Source of the DNA: Apophysomyces variabilis | Taxonomy: Eukaryota > Mucoromycota > Mucoromycetes > Mucorales > Mucoraceae | DNA: 64,000 nucleotides | NCBI GenBank assembly: GCA_002749535.1 | Contig: MZZL01000389.1 | Coordinates: forward strand, 62,001-126,000 | Reading direction: 5' to 3' | In this document: positions 1 to 11,274 of the stretch, in pieces | How positions within the stretch are numbered: position 1 is the first letter of the stretch | Layout of the letters: the number at the start of each line of letters is the position of its first letter | Made by a program: the position numbers and the translations under genes | The notes under the pieces: model-generated | What the model saw: only the letters and a program-made list of their open reading frames with translations | The model's database searches: none | What the model was told of the DNA's origin: nothing

Positions 1-571
1 GCTAAAGAGAAGACAAGCTGTCAGAACAAGGCAAATCGGACGCTATGCAATTGAAATTTTTTTCTTCGTTACATAGATAATCGCTGTCCGCCTTGTCATA
101 AAGTAGTCGTAGTTTTTGCTCGCCTTCTTTGGTATCTGCTTCTTTCAAAGCATCATTGATCCAAGCGATCCACATATCTAACGATCAGTTCAGCTAAAAC
201 TCATTCGTTTTGTTTTATCGTACTCTCGGGTAATGGATAGACTTCATGCATTTGTTCACGCGCTATCTCCAGCTGTTCCGGCAGATCCGCTTGTTGTAAT
301 AATGTAATAAGTCGTACATGTAGATCGTATTGCGTATTGTCCTCTTTCAGCTATATTAAGATGCATGTAAGTTGGCAAAACGATCTAATTCCAAATGATT
401 TGCCTGATCCATAATGTCAGGTAGCTCATCGAGTGCGTCCAACGTAGCTTGAGCAGCCGCGTTTTCCTCGCTTTCTACCGCTGTTTCCACTCGTTCATCT
501 TCTACGCGCTCTGCAGGAACGTCTATTTGCTCGATCGTTTCCTGTGAGGTCGCAATCGCCGTTTCTTCCAT
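1..571 (-). CDS. SART3/Prp24-like U4/U6 snRNP recycling factor, N-terminal part
   Basis: Partial gene running off the left edge. The start is taken as the ATG at 571 (protein begins MEETAIATSQ); the frame upstream of it has no earlier ATG. The tract 350-224 reads DNTQYDLHVRLITLLQQ then EQLEIAREQMHEVYPL, and 177-73 reads NMWIAWINDALKEAD then LRLLYDKADSDYL. These match the first HAT (half-a-TPR) repeats of SART3/Prp24, which reanneals U4 and U6 snRNAs. Introns are proposed at 223-178 and 72-2. The join between the acidic N-terminal segment and the first HAT exon is not clean: the frame reaches a TAA at about 360. Either an intron starts with GTAGAA near 483 and ends at 351, or there is a frameshift just after FANLHA. 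RRM domains, if present, lie outside the window. Any HAT protein could fit, but SART3 is the best match. Confidence 0.6.
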
Positions 572-1070
572 TGCCTTTGCGAAAATTTGCCGAGAATAGG
601 CCGTGGTTGTCAATCGACCTTTTTTCTTTTTCCAACAGCTGAGTTCTGCCGAGCGGAATTTGAAAAATGGTTGCTAGGCGCCAACGAATAAACGCTACAG
701 GCTGTCAAGCGATTTTCTAAGTATAATTCATCTTTAGCAGAAAAGCAAAATGTTGTGCTATGAACGAGGAAATATCCTTTTGATCTATGTCATATCATTT
801 TTATTTCAGATGTTATTATGCCTATTTATGCATTGTGATGTTCTTAGGTTATGGTTCCATAAACTGATCTACAGTTGCACAATTGGCATAGAGTAAAAGA
901 AAGTTACGGTCTTCTCCCGGTGCAATGCTATTCTCTGCTGAGAGGAGGACAGCCGAATCGATCTTATTGTGGGCAAGTTTAGTTGAGTTTCATATGTGGC
1001 ATAGCAAGGATGAATTTGGTTGGTTTTGAGGACTGCTTCTTATCGGTCCAAAGGAAAGCCCGAAAAAAAA
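572..1070. promoter_or_regulatory. Divergent intergenic region between the SART3-like gene and Dus1
   Basis: About 500 bp between two divergently transcribed genes, so it should carry both promoters. I see no clear TATA box and no open frame that looks coding. The assignment rests on position only. Confidence 0.35.
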
Positions 1071-2528
1071 ATGTTCCTTTCCCCTTTGCATCTGCGAAGA
1101 TCAATTCTTGCGCTGACCTCCATGACACCGATCCAACCACCTCAGAAACTGGCAGGCTATGAGTTCTATGAGAAAGTCCTAGGCAATCCACGATTCATAG
1201 TCGCACCGATGGTGGATCAGTCAGAACAAGCTTGGCGCATCCTTAGCAGACGCCATGGTGCTCAACTTTGCTTCACTCCTATGTACCATGCCAAACTGTT
1301 CTCGGACCCTATGCATGGAGAAAAATATCGCATGGACCAATGGACTACAGACAAAGAAGATAGACCCCTCATTGTCCAGGTAAAGCTTCCTTAATCAGTG
1401 AAACAGTGCCCTGTTTAACCATTCCTTTACTGTGAAGTTTTGTGCCAATGATCCCGAATACCTTCTACGAGCAGCCAAACTCGTCGAAAATGACTGTGAC
1501 GCTGTTGATCTCAATCTTGGCTGCCCACAGGTAAAATTTCTGGTTCATTAGGTTTTATATAACAAACGCTAATACATCAAGAACGATTAGGGCATTGCAA
1601 AGCGAGGACACTATGGCTCCTTCCTTCAAGACGAGTGGGACACAATTAAGAGCATGGTTTCCACTCTTCATCGCGAATTGGCAATTCCTGTCACCGTAAA
1701 GATCCGCGTTTTCCCTACCATCGAAAAAACGGTTGAATATGCCAAAATGATCGAAGCGGCTGGCGCGCAGATGCTCACTGTACATGGTCGTCTTCGTGAG
1801 CAAAAGGGCCAGGCAACTGGTCTTGCCGATTGGGATAAGATCAAAGCCGTGAAAGAAGCTGTCAAGATCCCTGTGGTGGCTAATGGCAACATTTTGTATT
1901 ACGAAGATATTCAGCGCTGTATTGATCATACTGGTGCAGATGGTGTCATGAGCGCAGAAGGTTCTCTTTATAATCCTGCAATCTTTTCGAAACGTGACGT
2001 TCCACATTATACCTGGGAGATGGCACAGGAATACATGGAGATTTGTCGAGATATTTGTCCTACACGACCGGGAACGATCAAAGCACATTTGTTTAAGATC
2101 TTCCGACCAAGTTTACCTCATCATATTGATCTACGCAATCGTCTGGGCAGGTCCTCAACGTTTGAAGAGATGTGGGAGATCACAATGGAATTGAAGGATA
2201 GACTTATGAAAGATGAAGCGGAAATTGGCGAGGAAGAATTTAACGGAGAGCCAGATGAGGCTGGTATCCGCAAATACGCTCATTGGAGGTGTCAGGTAGG
2301 TTTTCTCTCTCTGTAAAGAAAGGACAGACAATACTCATACAGAGCACTTGATAGCCTTATGTGCGACCTGAGTTACCTCCTGATCACGGCAAATCGAAAA
2401 AGAAACAGCAAAAAGAGGAAAAAAGCAACACAGAAAGTACAGCGGCGCAAAAACGGGAAGCTACTGGGGAAGTTGAACATACAAGTAAAAAGCTGAAGGA
2501 AAATGTAGAAGAGACTGTTGTTGCATAG
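1071..2528 (+). CDS. DUS1: tRNA-dihydrouridine(16/17) synthase, Dus1 family
   Basis: Flavoenzyme that reduces uridine in the tRNA D-loop using FMN and NAD(P)H. Four exons (1071-1379, 1438-1530, 1591-2295, 2355-2528) join in frame to about 410 residues. Visible family marks are the N-terminal [32 protein letters not shown] followed by [11 protein letters not shown] in the next exon (the catalytic Cys sits in LGCPQ), [20 protein letters not shown] and VVANGNI. The C-terminus is a lysine/glutamate-rich tail. The ATG at 1071 has adenine at -3 and was chosen; the ATG at 1122 gives a shorter N-terminus closer to the family's usual start. The extra [10 protein letters not shown] stretch could be a weak organelle-targeting leader. 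The gene diverges from the SART3-like gene. Confidence 0.88.
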
Positions 2529-2778
2529 ACATAAAAAGAATCAAAGTAGTAACATCCTTATGAATATCCAAAACACATACTGTAGATTGCATTCGTTTAA
2601 AAACTTTTCATCACCTAACAATTGTTTTAATCCTCTCCATTTTATGTTTGCAACTAGTGTAAAATGTGTTTCCGTCCTTATAATTTACGTTATTTGCTGT
2701 GTAAATCAGTGTAATAGGACAACCATTCCTTTTGGAACAAAAATTTTTTTTTGGTATCTAAATAGCGTTTTATTACTG

Positions 2779-4487
2779 CTACACTTGTTTTCCGTATTTC
2801 TTTTCCATTAGATTCTTCACTTGCTGATATTCTCTATTGAGTTTCTGCTTGTCACTCATGCCTTTGCGTTGTTCTCGGTTCCGTTTACGGCCGTCACCAA
2901 GCTTGACCCCAAACTGGAAGGCACTCTTTGGATGAATTTCCACACTATCCTTGTATTTCTGCCACTCCTCCTCGTCGTCAAAGTCCCATCGGGTAAGCTG
3001 TGCCTTCTTATTTCGATGGCTCCCTTGATCTACCAACGAAGTAGGTCCGGTGCCATCCTCGTCCATCTCCTCATCCTCAACAAACATGCGTTTGCGTTCT
3101 TCAAAGGAAGTTGGCAAAACAGAGGTGCTAAGACCGAACATATCAATGTCGCGCGCATCCACATCTTCGGGCTCTTCCTCTTGTCGCCTCCGTTTAACTG
3201 ATTCTTTCCTTCTTTCTGTCGCCTGCGACAAAAGAGCAGAAACTTCCGTATTCGTATCCGTCATTTGTACATCTTCGTCCTTTTCCTCAGATACGCCGTA
3301 TAAGCCGGTGAAATAACTGCCCTTGACTTTCTCTTGTTGTGATCTCTCCACAGCTTCTTCATCCAATTCATAATCCCGTCCGACGCCTTCAAAAATATCT
3401 CCATCAAAGGTCACGATGGGCTCTGGTTTTGGTTCCGGCTTTGGTTTTTCCACAGCCTTGACAGGAGCCGATGGCCCATTTTGATGTCTCTCACCACTTC
3501 GTATGCTTGACATCACTTGAGAGACTTTGTCCAACACAAGCCGAGATTCTGCTTCCATATCATCCGACCATCCCATGGTCCGCCTTCGGCTGACCACATC
3601 TGCTTTACTTCGTATAATCGTCGTAGGGATGGCAAATGCATCATTATAATGGCCCACCTCATCTGCCAATTCGAACACAAACGCCATCCTTCCTGGTACA
3701 AAGAATTCATTGCGTTCACTTTGCACTTTCGGTTTCGTAATAATGTCATAGATGTTCTTTGCCATAATGGAGTCAAACTGGATTGCTTCTTCCGCTTCTG
3801 GTTGTTCTGTCATTGTTTCATCATCGGCAAGACTTTCTCCTCGCTGAATACGTTCTAACGCATCATCCAATTCTTCTTCCGCATCAGCATCCATTTTCGC
3901 TTCTTGAAGCTTTTCTTTCTTTTTCTCTAGGTCTTCTCGCACTTTATGCAATAAAGAAAAATCCAATCCTTTGACGAGATGAGTATGACTGACATCACCA
4001 CCTAGATACTTGGACTGATCGTATACTTGTTTTGCATCCAAGGTTTCGTCGGCTTCGCTTCCCCTCAACAGTTGTTCAGCAGATACATCGGATGTCTGTC
4101 CACTACGTCGTTCAGCTGCACGATCGCGGTAATTGTCATCTGGTTTTGGTAATCTACAGGCCGATGAAAACGTTAATCGCAACAGATCGATCAATCGAAT
4201 GGTCGAGCGTTATTTACTTTTTCTTTCTTACGGCTTGCGGCTTTGCAAAGAAAGCACCTGTATTACGTCTAGATCCAAATATGTCAGTATAATAAGGATA
4301 GAAGCTAAAGCCATGGTACTTGCGGTGTCTTTGGTGGTGGTGCTTTGAATCGTGGCGTGGGTGCTTCCTCGTTTGCAGGCGTCGCACGGGGTGTTTGTAA
4401 CAACTTTCGAAAGTCGTCTTGACTTAATCTATAGGAACCGTTGTAAACATGGCTGCATTAAAGAAGATCTGTATACCCTTCGGACAT
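2779..4487 (-). CDS. RED/IK-family spliceosome component
   Basis: Homologue of human RED (IK, SMU-2), a B-complex spliceosomal protein that partners SMU1. Four coding exons: 4487-4477 (11 nt), 4428-4320, 4257-4232 (26 nt) and 4153-2779, giving about 506 residues. The reconstructed N-terminus reads MSEGLSQDDFRKLLQTPR, matching the conserved DFRKLL-TPR start of RED. KPDDNYRDRAAERR is the RED-N signature. The remainder is charged and low in complexity, with GLDFSLLHKVR and FVPGRMAFVF motifs and a C-terminal NREYQQVKNLMEKKYG typical of RED-C. The two very short coding exons are inferred from frame and splice sites and should be confirmed by cDNA. The gene lies tail-to-tail with Dus1, 250 bp apart. 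Confidence 0.87.
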
Positions 4488-5133
4488 GTTCAAAAACTAG
4501 AAAAGGGAAAAAAGGCGTGATGAATTCCCGATCATCGAAACAAATAAAAATCAAACCCGTTTCCGCTACATTTTGTTTTCCGTTATCCTACTGAAAACGG
4601 GATCCTCCTTCCATGACTCCAATTGACGTTTCAATATCAAACGTCTAATTCTCAATAATTTGCAAAACGAAAAGGCTTTGCCGTGTAAATATGAGATCTT
4701 TATATATATAAATAGGTATTTGATACGTTACAATAATGGATATCGCATGAAACTCCATTGCTTGCCACACATGAAAATGTACAAGTATCGAATTTGAATC
4801 ATAGACAGAAAATAGTCGAGAGAATGTAACAAAAACAAAAGTAAGAAAAAAAAAGAAAAGGGGCATTCTCTCGTATATAAATCCACTGCGTAAATAGAAA
4901 AGAAATAAGGAAAGAAAGAGAAAGAAAATGTTCCATGCAAGTATACAGGATGATACAGAAGAAAAGAAGAAAAAGAAAAAGACGGAAGGGTGGATTATCT
5001 TTCGGTTTTCAGGTTTCCCTTTTCCTCGTTGGCTTTGTCTAAAGGTATAATACGACTTTTTGTCAGTTGTGGTTACGTTACTTCTTCGTTTCGGTTGTAG
5101 ATTTCGTTTTGTTTTCGTTCTTTTCATCGCATA
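4488..5133. other. Intergenic region between Pumilio (3' end) and RED (5' end)
   Basis: AT-rich spacer of about 645 bp. It should hold the Pumilio 3' UTR and the RED promoter, both read on the minus strand. Long A/G-rich tracts fill 4840-4980. Open frames here are low-complexity Phe/Ser/Lys translations of those tracts and are not supported as genes. Confidence 0.5.
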
Positions 5134-8100
5134 CTAGTCATCAGAAGTCAATGATGTCTCCTGAATAGAAGGCTGCTCAACAACATCCAACGTTTCCATA
5201 GCTGGAGGTTCTTTGCCTTCATTTTCCAGGAACATCTGCTTCTCGACGTCCAAACAAGCTGAACGGAAATGCATCGTTGAATTATACCTGATCTTGTCCA
5301 ATGACTATTAACACTTACTGCTGATAAGGTGTTTTCCATAAGTATATTTCTTTAGGCCAGGAAGATGAGGTTTGATCTTCGCCACTAGTAATTCACGCTG
5401 ATCTCCATCAACAACATCCAACATCTTCTGAACCACGTAATTGGCATACTATAAGCAGAAAGCATATCAGAAACCATCCAATTTCTCTATTCCATCTGCA
5501 TTACCTGATCTTTCATCATAGACATCAACGGATACGATCTGTTCACAATAGCAAAATGAATAATGAAAGCAATGGGCAATAGATCGTATGTGACTTACCC
5601 ATCTGCTCTAGTCAATAGCACTTCTTCAATCAAAGCCTGACGATCTTCCTTGCAACCGTAAGCAACACATTTCTCTACAACATTGCTGGCAAATTTATGC
5701 TTGCTCAGTTGCAAAACATGGCCGCGAATCTTGCTGATAATCTGAGCTTTATCTTCCGGCTTGCCATGTTCCAATATATGTTGGATCACGTAGTTGCCAT
5801 ACTGATCCTGCACCAACTGGCTTGTGCTGCGATGAAGTTCCTCCAAAAGTCGACTCTGAATCCAATAACAATACGTTAATATATCGACCAAGTAGCAGAG
5901 GATAAAAAGTTTTCTATACGCACAGTTTGCTCTTCAGGACAATGTTCGAACATTCGTTGGATGACTCTACAACCATAAGGATGGGTTGCTAAATGATACA
6001 CCTGACCGTGGAAAGTATCAATAATGAATTGGATATGCTGAGAAGGCACACGCTCAATTGCTTTTTGTACGACATGATTGCCGTTCTGGTCTTTCACGCA
6101 TTTCAACACACTGCCATCTAACTCGCGAATAAGCGTAGCCTGTTGCGCCGTCAGTACGTGTTCCAGTGCCTAGTATTTTGACAGGAGGTCAGCTTATGTT
6201 CGTTTCCACCCGTTTCAGCATTTTCACAATGCTTTACCTTCTGAACCACGCGACAACCATACATTTGTAGTGACAAAGAAAGGATATGTCCTTCCATCTG
6301 TTTCGCAAGCACCGTTTTTTGTGCTTGATTGCCATGCTCAAACAGTTTTTGGATAACGTAATTTCCAAATACATCCGTCATCAATTGCAAACAATTAGGG
6401 AGAATTTCATCAAAGACAATCTGTTTGTCTTCACTGTTTGCAGTTTCGAGTTTCTGCTGGATAAAGCGCGAGCCATGCTGATCACCACTGAATTCAACGA
6501 CATGATCGACAATATCCTAATGACATATGACGTCAATAACGCATGAATGATCTTCTTCATATCTTACTTTGAGCTCATATTTTTTGCTCTTGTTGCTCCT
6601 AAATTCCTCCAGTAGAGGGCTGCGAATAATATGAACCACATCAGGACAGGGTGTATGAATTTGCTCGTGAAGAGGCATTCGTGCGCGATTCATAGACATA
6701 TTCGCACCGTACATATTGTATGGGCTCATCCCTCGCAAAGCTTCCTGTGATTGTTGTTGCCTCATCATTTGGTCACGAAGTAAGAGAATTTGTTCTTGCT
6801 GTAATAATATCTGTCGTTGTCGTGATTGCAATTGCCGCAGGAGACGATCATTGACGTTGTTAACGTAAGTATTATCTGGGACAGGATAGTCAAAATTCGA
6901 CATGGACATGGGACTGCCGCGACCCATCATTGGGCTGCCATTGCCACTTAATTCATTCATTGCTAATGCGTTCCAATGGTTCCTCATCTCGGGATCCATC
7001 ATGTCCGAGCTCATGGGCATCGTATTAGCTAACGTATTTAAGGATGGTGTAGACGGATATTTTCCAAGGGACTGTTGTTGATGATGTCTATCTAATTGTC
7101 TTCGGTGCATCTGGTTTTCATAATACATTTCATCCTGGTCGTCCCAACCAAACGGTACGCTTCCTTGGGGTGAACTGACCCCGCTTCTTGAACCTGATTC
7201 AAAGGGATTAGACCCTAAACAAGGCAATTGAGCAACAACGAAACAAATCAACTAGGGTTTTTCTCTTACTTACCAGAGAACATGCCCGTCGGTGAGGTTG
7301 CATTACTCCATGGCATTGCGTTATCATTCAGAACAGCGTCTAAACTCTGAGGTGGATGTTGGCTATGTCCCATCCATTGCTGATAACGTTGCTGTTGCAT
7401 CATTCTATTCATCTTGACAGGTGAAACGTCGTCCGACTAGACAATCATCAAAACAAAGGTAAGTAAAAAAAAACAAAAAGATTACAATGCTATCTTTCTT
7501 CAGGAACCCACTTTGTTGCCCAGTTGCAGATTGTTCATTCCAAACATCAGATTTTCTTCAAAATGGCGATCACGCTGAGCACTGTTCATGTGATTCGTAG
7601 GTGGTGTTGAATTAGCTCGTGGAGGCGGTGACATGGCAAACTTGCTACGAGCTGGTGGTGACAAAGGTCGTGTGCTCTGATATCGTGAAAAGTGTTCGTT
7701 GCCTGGCAATTCTGCGAAAGGTGAGCAAAGAGCTGCATCCCGATCATCTCCGAGCGGATCAGTCATAGTGCTCACGTAATTCCTGTAAGCGTTGTCATTG
7801 AAGTCGTTTTGCGATCGTAACGGCATTCGAGTTTGATCATATTCATTCATCCGCATCATTCCAGCTTGATCTTGTTGTCTTTGCTTCGAATGTTGTTGGT
7901 TAAAATGAGTTGAGCCGGCGGCGGAGCGACCCAATCCCTGCTGAGAAAGAAAACAAAACAAAGTAGCTCGTAAGTACTTAATGGGAAGATGAAAAGATAT
8001 ACATACATTATGTATGGTATCGGAAGCTAAGGAAGAGGGCGACATCAATCCTGCCGAGTTCCAGACACGGTGTTGTGATGTATCTACTTCAATGCGCCGA

Positions 8101-8628
8101 TCATCCCGTCCTCGACCAGGATCATCAAAATAATCCCCTAGAAAGTAACGGCGGATGAGTTCCCGTTCGTTCAATACAAAATATTTCGCCATGTGTTACC
8201 ACGATGCTTAGCATTATCCATAAATGCATGTTCTTTTGCTTCTGAGACCGAGGACAATTGGCCCCACAATTGGCGTGATGGGTCGTAGAGTGGTGATGCT
8301 ACTGGCTGTGTGCTTTTCCAGGAAGGATAGACAAGGTGTTGTTCGGGGGGCGCGCTGCTCGACCTTTCATGTTCTTCTAGTGAACCTAGGTACAAATCGG
8401 TGTCACCATCCCCTCTACCTCTCATGAGCGCAGCCAACTAAAAAAGAAGATTCGGTTTGGGACAAATCGGTTGTCAGCTCTTTCTGCCTTACTTTTTAGG
8501 GTAACATGCCGCATTCCCTTTCTTACCTGACCCTGTGGCTGATTTCTAGCTTTGGGTTGTTGGATATCCGGTCCTTGCTGCGGCTGCCTTGAAGTATATT
8601 CCGTCATGAGCGCACTTCGATGCATCAT
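5134..8628 (-). CDS. Pumilio/PUF-family RNA-binding translational regulator
   Basis: Twelve exons joining in frame to about 926 residues: 8628-8527, 8437-8200, 8137-8007, 7940-7512, 7436-7274, 7214-6568, 6516-6238, 6169-5924, 5855-5599, 5538-5505, 5448-5319 and 5258-5134. The N-terminal ~570 residues are Gln/Ser/Asn/Pro-rich and disordered. The C-terminal Pumilio homology domain has eight repeats with base-reading residues in order: SRFIQ, NYVIQ, CRVVQ, NHVVQ, CRVIQ, NYVIQ, SNVVE, NYVVQ. This is the same code as human PUM1/2, which reads UGUANAUA in 3' UTRs and represses or destabilises mRNA. The tail after repeat 8 is acidic. The start is the first of two adjacent ATGs. It could be called Puf3- or PUM-like; the family assignment is secure. 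Confidence 0.95.
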
Positions 8629-9499
8629 GTCAAAATAAATTTGGAAGACCGTCGTTTAGGGTAAGCTTTTTTTTTGGGCAAGTAAAAAAAAATTTGGTAA
8701 CCTTTGGAAACAAAAGGGTTGTCTAAGATGAATGACAGAAAAGAGTTGTCGCTAAGCAATGACAACCAATGTAAGATTAGGAAATAGTAACGAATGAACA
8801 AAAGGGAATACAGGTCGCAATGACAGTAATGAAAATGAGAGCGAAAAAAAAAAAGAAAACAGAAAAGAAAAGACTGAAAAGCAAAGCAAGAATATTTAGA
8901 GAGAGAAAGCAAGCAACAGCATAGTCTCAAAAACAGTAAAAAGAAATGAAATAAGGTTGGCCTTGAAATCAATCCTAACTATAGAAAAAAGGAAGAGAAG
9001 GACGGGCGCCCACGATGGCATTCGGTGGACATACTTTTTTTTATTGCCACCAGCTCGTGTCTGTGCTCCTCCACAGACACGCTTTTGTTACAGACGGTAT
9101 ATCTAGAGTACTCCTTTTGGACACCATACACGTTCAGTCAATATCACTCCGACCGGGAAACCTTGTTGCCATCCTCTCCGCCCTGAATCCTATTGATCTG
9201 GAATCTTTCTCTCTCTCTTTCTCTCTTTCTTTCTGTCTTTCTCTGCATCCATACATCTACCTATCTATCTGTCCGCCATGTTCCCGTGGTCAAAAAGTGC
9301 ATTTCGTAAATAATTGAACTCCTTATCTAACTAAACCTATGGGCAACAACAAACCTTTTTTTTTTCACCCTTCGTCTGTTCCCTATTATTGCCCTCTAGA
9401 TCCACCTCCTTTGTTTGTGTTATCCTAACCCTTCTGTCATGTCCCAGAATTTATACTTTGTCCAATCCACGCCCACATTTTTTATTTAGAAAACAACGA
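8629..9499. other. Intergenic region between Arc1 (3' end) and Pumilio (5' end)
   Basis: About 870 bp, A/G-rich near the Pumilio start and pyrimidine-rich at 9199-9245. Both flanking genes read on the minus strand, so this holds the Pumilio promoter and 5' UTR and the Arc1 3' UTR. I see no credible gene. Confidence 0.5.
9199..9245. repeat. CT-rich microsatellite-like tract
   Basis: Imperfect repeats of CTTT and CT over about 45 bp on the plus strand (GA on the minus strand), roughly 580 bp upstream of the Pumilio start codon. Polypurine/polypyrimidine tracts of this kind are common in fungal promoters; no function is shown. Confidence 0.6.
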
Positions 9500-11274
9500 T
9501 TATTTAATACCGCCACCCTGCACGGTAGCAACCTTACACTTGACAGGTTCACCGGAGGAAGTCTTAATCAAGAACGGCTTGTCTTGGAAATAAGCCAATT
9601 GATCCTCCTTCGTCTTGAAATCAGGCTGCACAGTTTCCCAGTACTTTTTCTTAGGGTTCAACACCTTCTCAGGCTCACCTAAAAGCACATAACCTTAACT
9701 TTAGCATTTCATCTTAACGAGCAAAAGAAAAAAAAAGATCAATTAAGCTCCATTCTATTGCCCTACCTTCCAAGCCCTCAAAGTACACACGGTCACCAGG
9801 TTTCACCTTGCTGGTGTCAACGGGCGCAAGTAATTCGACCTTGCTACCATCTGGTGCAGTAGCACAGAGAACCATACCATGGGATTTGATACCACGCATG
9901 CTTGCGGGTTTCAAATTGCACAAACAGATAACCCAACGGTTCTAACGACGAAGAAGAGTGATTAGCTTTTTGACTTCTCATACTTTCACAGTGTGCTCTT
10001 CTATCCTAGCATTATAAATATATATACCTGCATTTCCTCAAGAGGATACCACTTGACAAGACCAGAAACGATGGTACGGTATTCACCTTCACCATCGCCA
10101 AGGTCAATTTCTTCAACATAAAGAGAATCAGCGCCTTCATGCTTCTTGCAGGAACGAATGTATCCAACGCGGATGTCAAGACGCGAGACGGTGGGCTGGT
10201 CAGTCTCCACAGGGGCAGCAGCAGCAGCAGGCTTTTTCTCCTTCTTTGCCTTCTTCTCGCCCTTTTGCTTGCCCTCCTCCTTCTTCTCCTTGGGTTTCTC
10301 AGTCTTGTCAGCTGTTTCGACCTTTTCAGCCTTTTCTGCCTTATCACCCTTGCCAGCCTTCTTCTTATCTTCCTTCTATTGTAGAAAAAAAATAGAAAGA
10401 GATTACTGTTCGTATTCTTTTCTTTTCTCTTTGTACTTACGCCAGAAGGTGCAGCAACCGCGGGTTCAGGCACATCATTCAGGTTGATCTCAAGGACGGC
10501 AAAGTCATTTGCCAAATCGTTCTTCTTCACGGCCATGTGCTGAATAAGATCAAACCATCTCAATAAATTGGGTGTCTTTTCCACGCGAATGTTTTTCTAT
10601 TTGCCATCATTAAGCTTTCAATTGGGATAAAATGAAATAATGAAATATAAATATCGTATAGTATTACCGTGTAAGCGTGAAGATTGCCGAAAATAATCAG
10701 ATCGACGAGTGTTAGGCGGTTGCCAACGAAAAAGGTGTTGGATGCCAAGTGCACATCAAGTTTTTTCTGTCAAACGTTAACAACGCTTCTCTTCTCTTTT
10801 CCTTTTTATACAACGCATGACACATACTTCCATGGTAATCAAAACCTCCTTCTTGGAAACTGTGCGAAGTGAGGTGTTTACCCACGAAAGCCATTCCTCA
10901 ACCTAAGAAACGAAAAGAACAAAGAAAAAACAGCTCAGACCTCACTGACGCCCTACCTCTTTTTATGCATAATCACTTACTTCAGCTTGCTCCGCGCCAT
11001 TACTACCCAGCAGCTCAGGAAGAGTCTTTGAAACAAAATATTTGGCAATAGCTGTGGGGGTGTCAATCTTTGCACCGTCAACCTACACATGAGCGAAAAG
11101 AAAGAGTGTGTTTGAATGGGGACTAGAACGGTGTGCAACAGTTAAGCGTTTCTCTACCTCCAAGCTCAAGTCATCGGAAGTTTCAAGTTTGGCAAGAGAC
11201 TCTGCTTTTGTGTACTTGTAGACTAGAAGAATATCCTTGTGGGATTTCTCGGGAATCCTTAAAGTGCCTGCCAT
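9500..11274 (-). CDS. ARC1: Arc1/AIMP1-like tRNA-binding cofactor of aminoacyl-tRNA synthetases
   Basis: Eight exons (11274-11158, 11082-10981, 10902-10828, 10766-10668, 10596-10441, 10375-10028, 9941-9767, 9678-9500) give about 416 residues. The N-terminal ~200 residues have a GST-C-like fold signature ([32 protein letters not shown]), used in Arc1 to bind MetRS and GluRS. A lysine/alanine-rich linker follows at about 205-260. The C-terminal ~160 residues form an EMAP-II/tRNA-binding OB fold ([44 protein letters not shown]). Arc1 raises tRNA affinity of its partner synthetases in the cytosol. The alternative name AIMP1/p43 refers to the metazoan homologue; the GST-like N-terminus favours the fungal Arc1 type. 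Confidence 0.92.

Noticed and set aside
4645..5127. 160-codon minus-strand frame after Pumilio
   Set aside because: It translates A/G-rich UTR sequence into Phe/Ser/Arg runs and has no motif; it lies between two well-defined genes.
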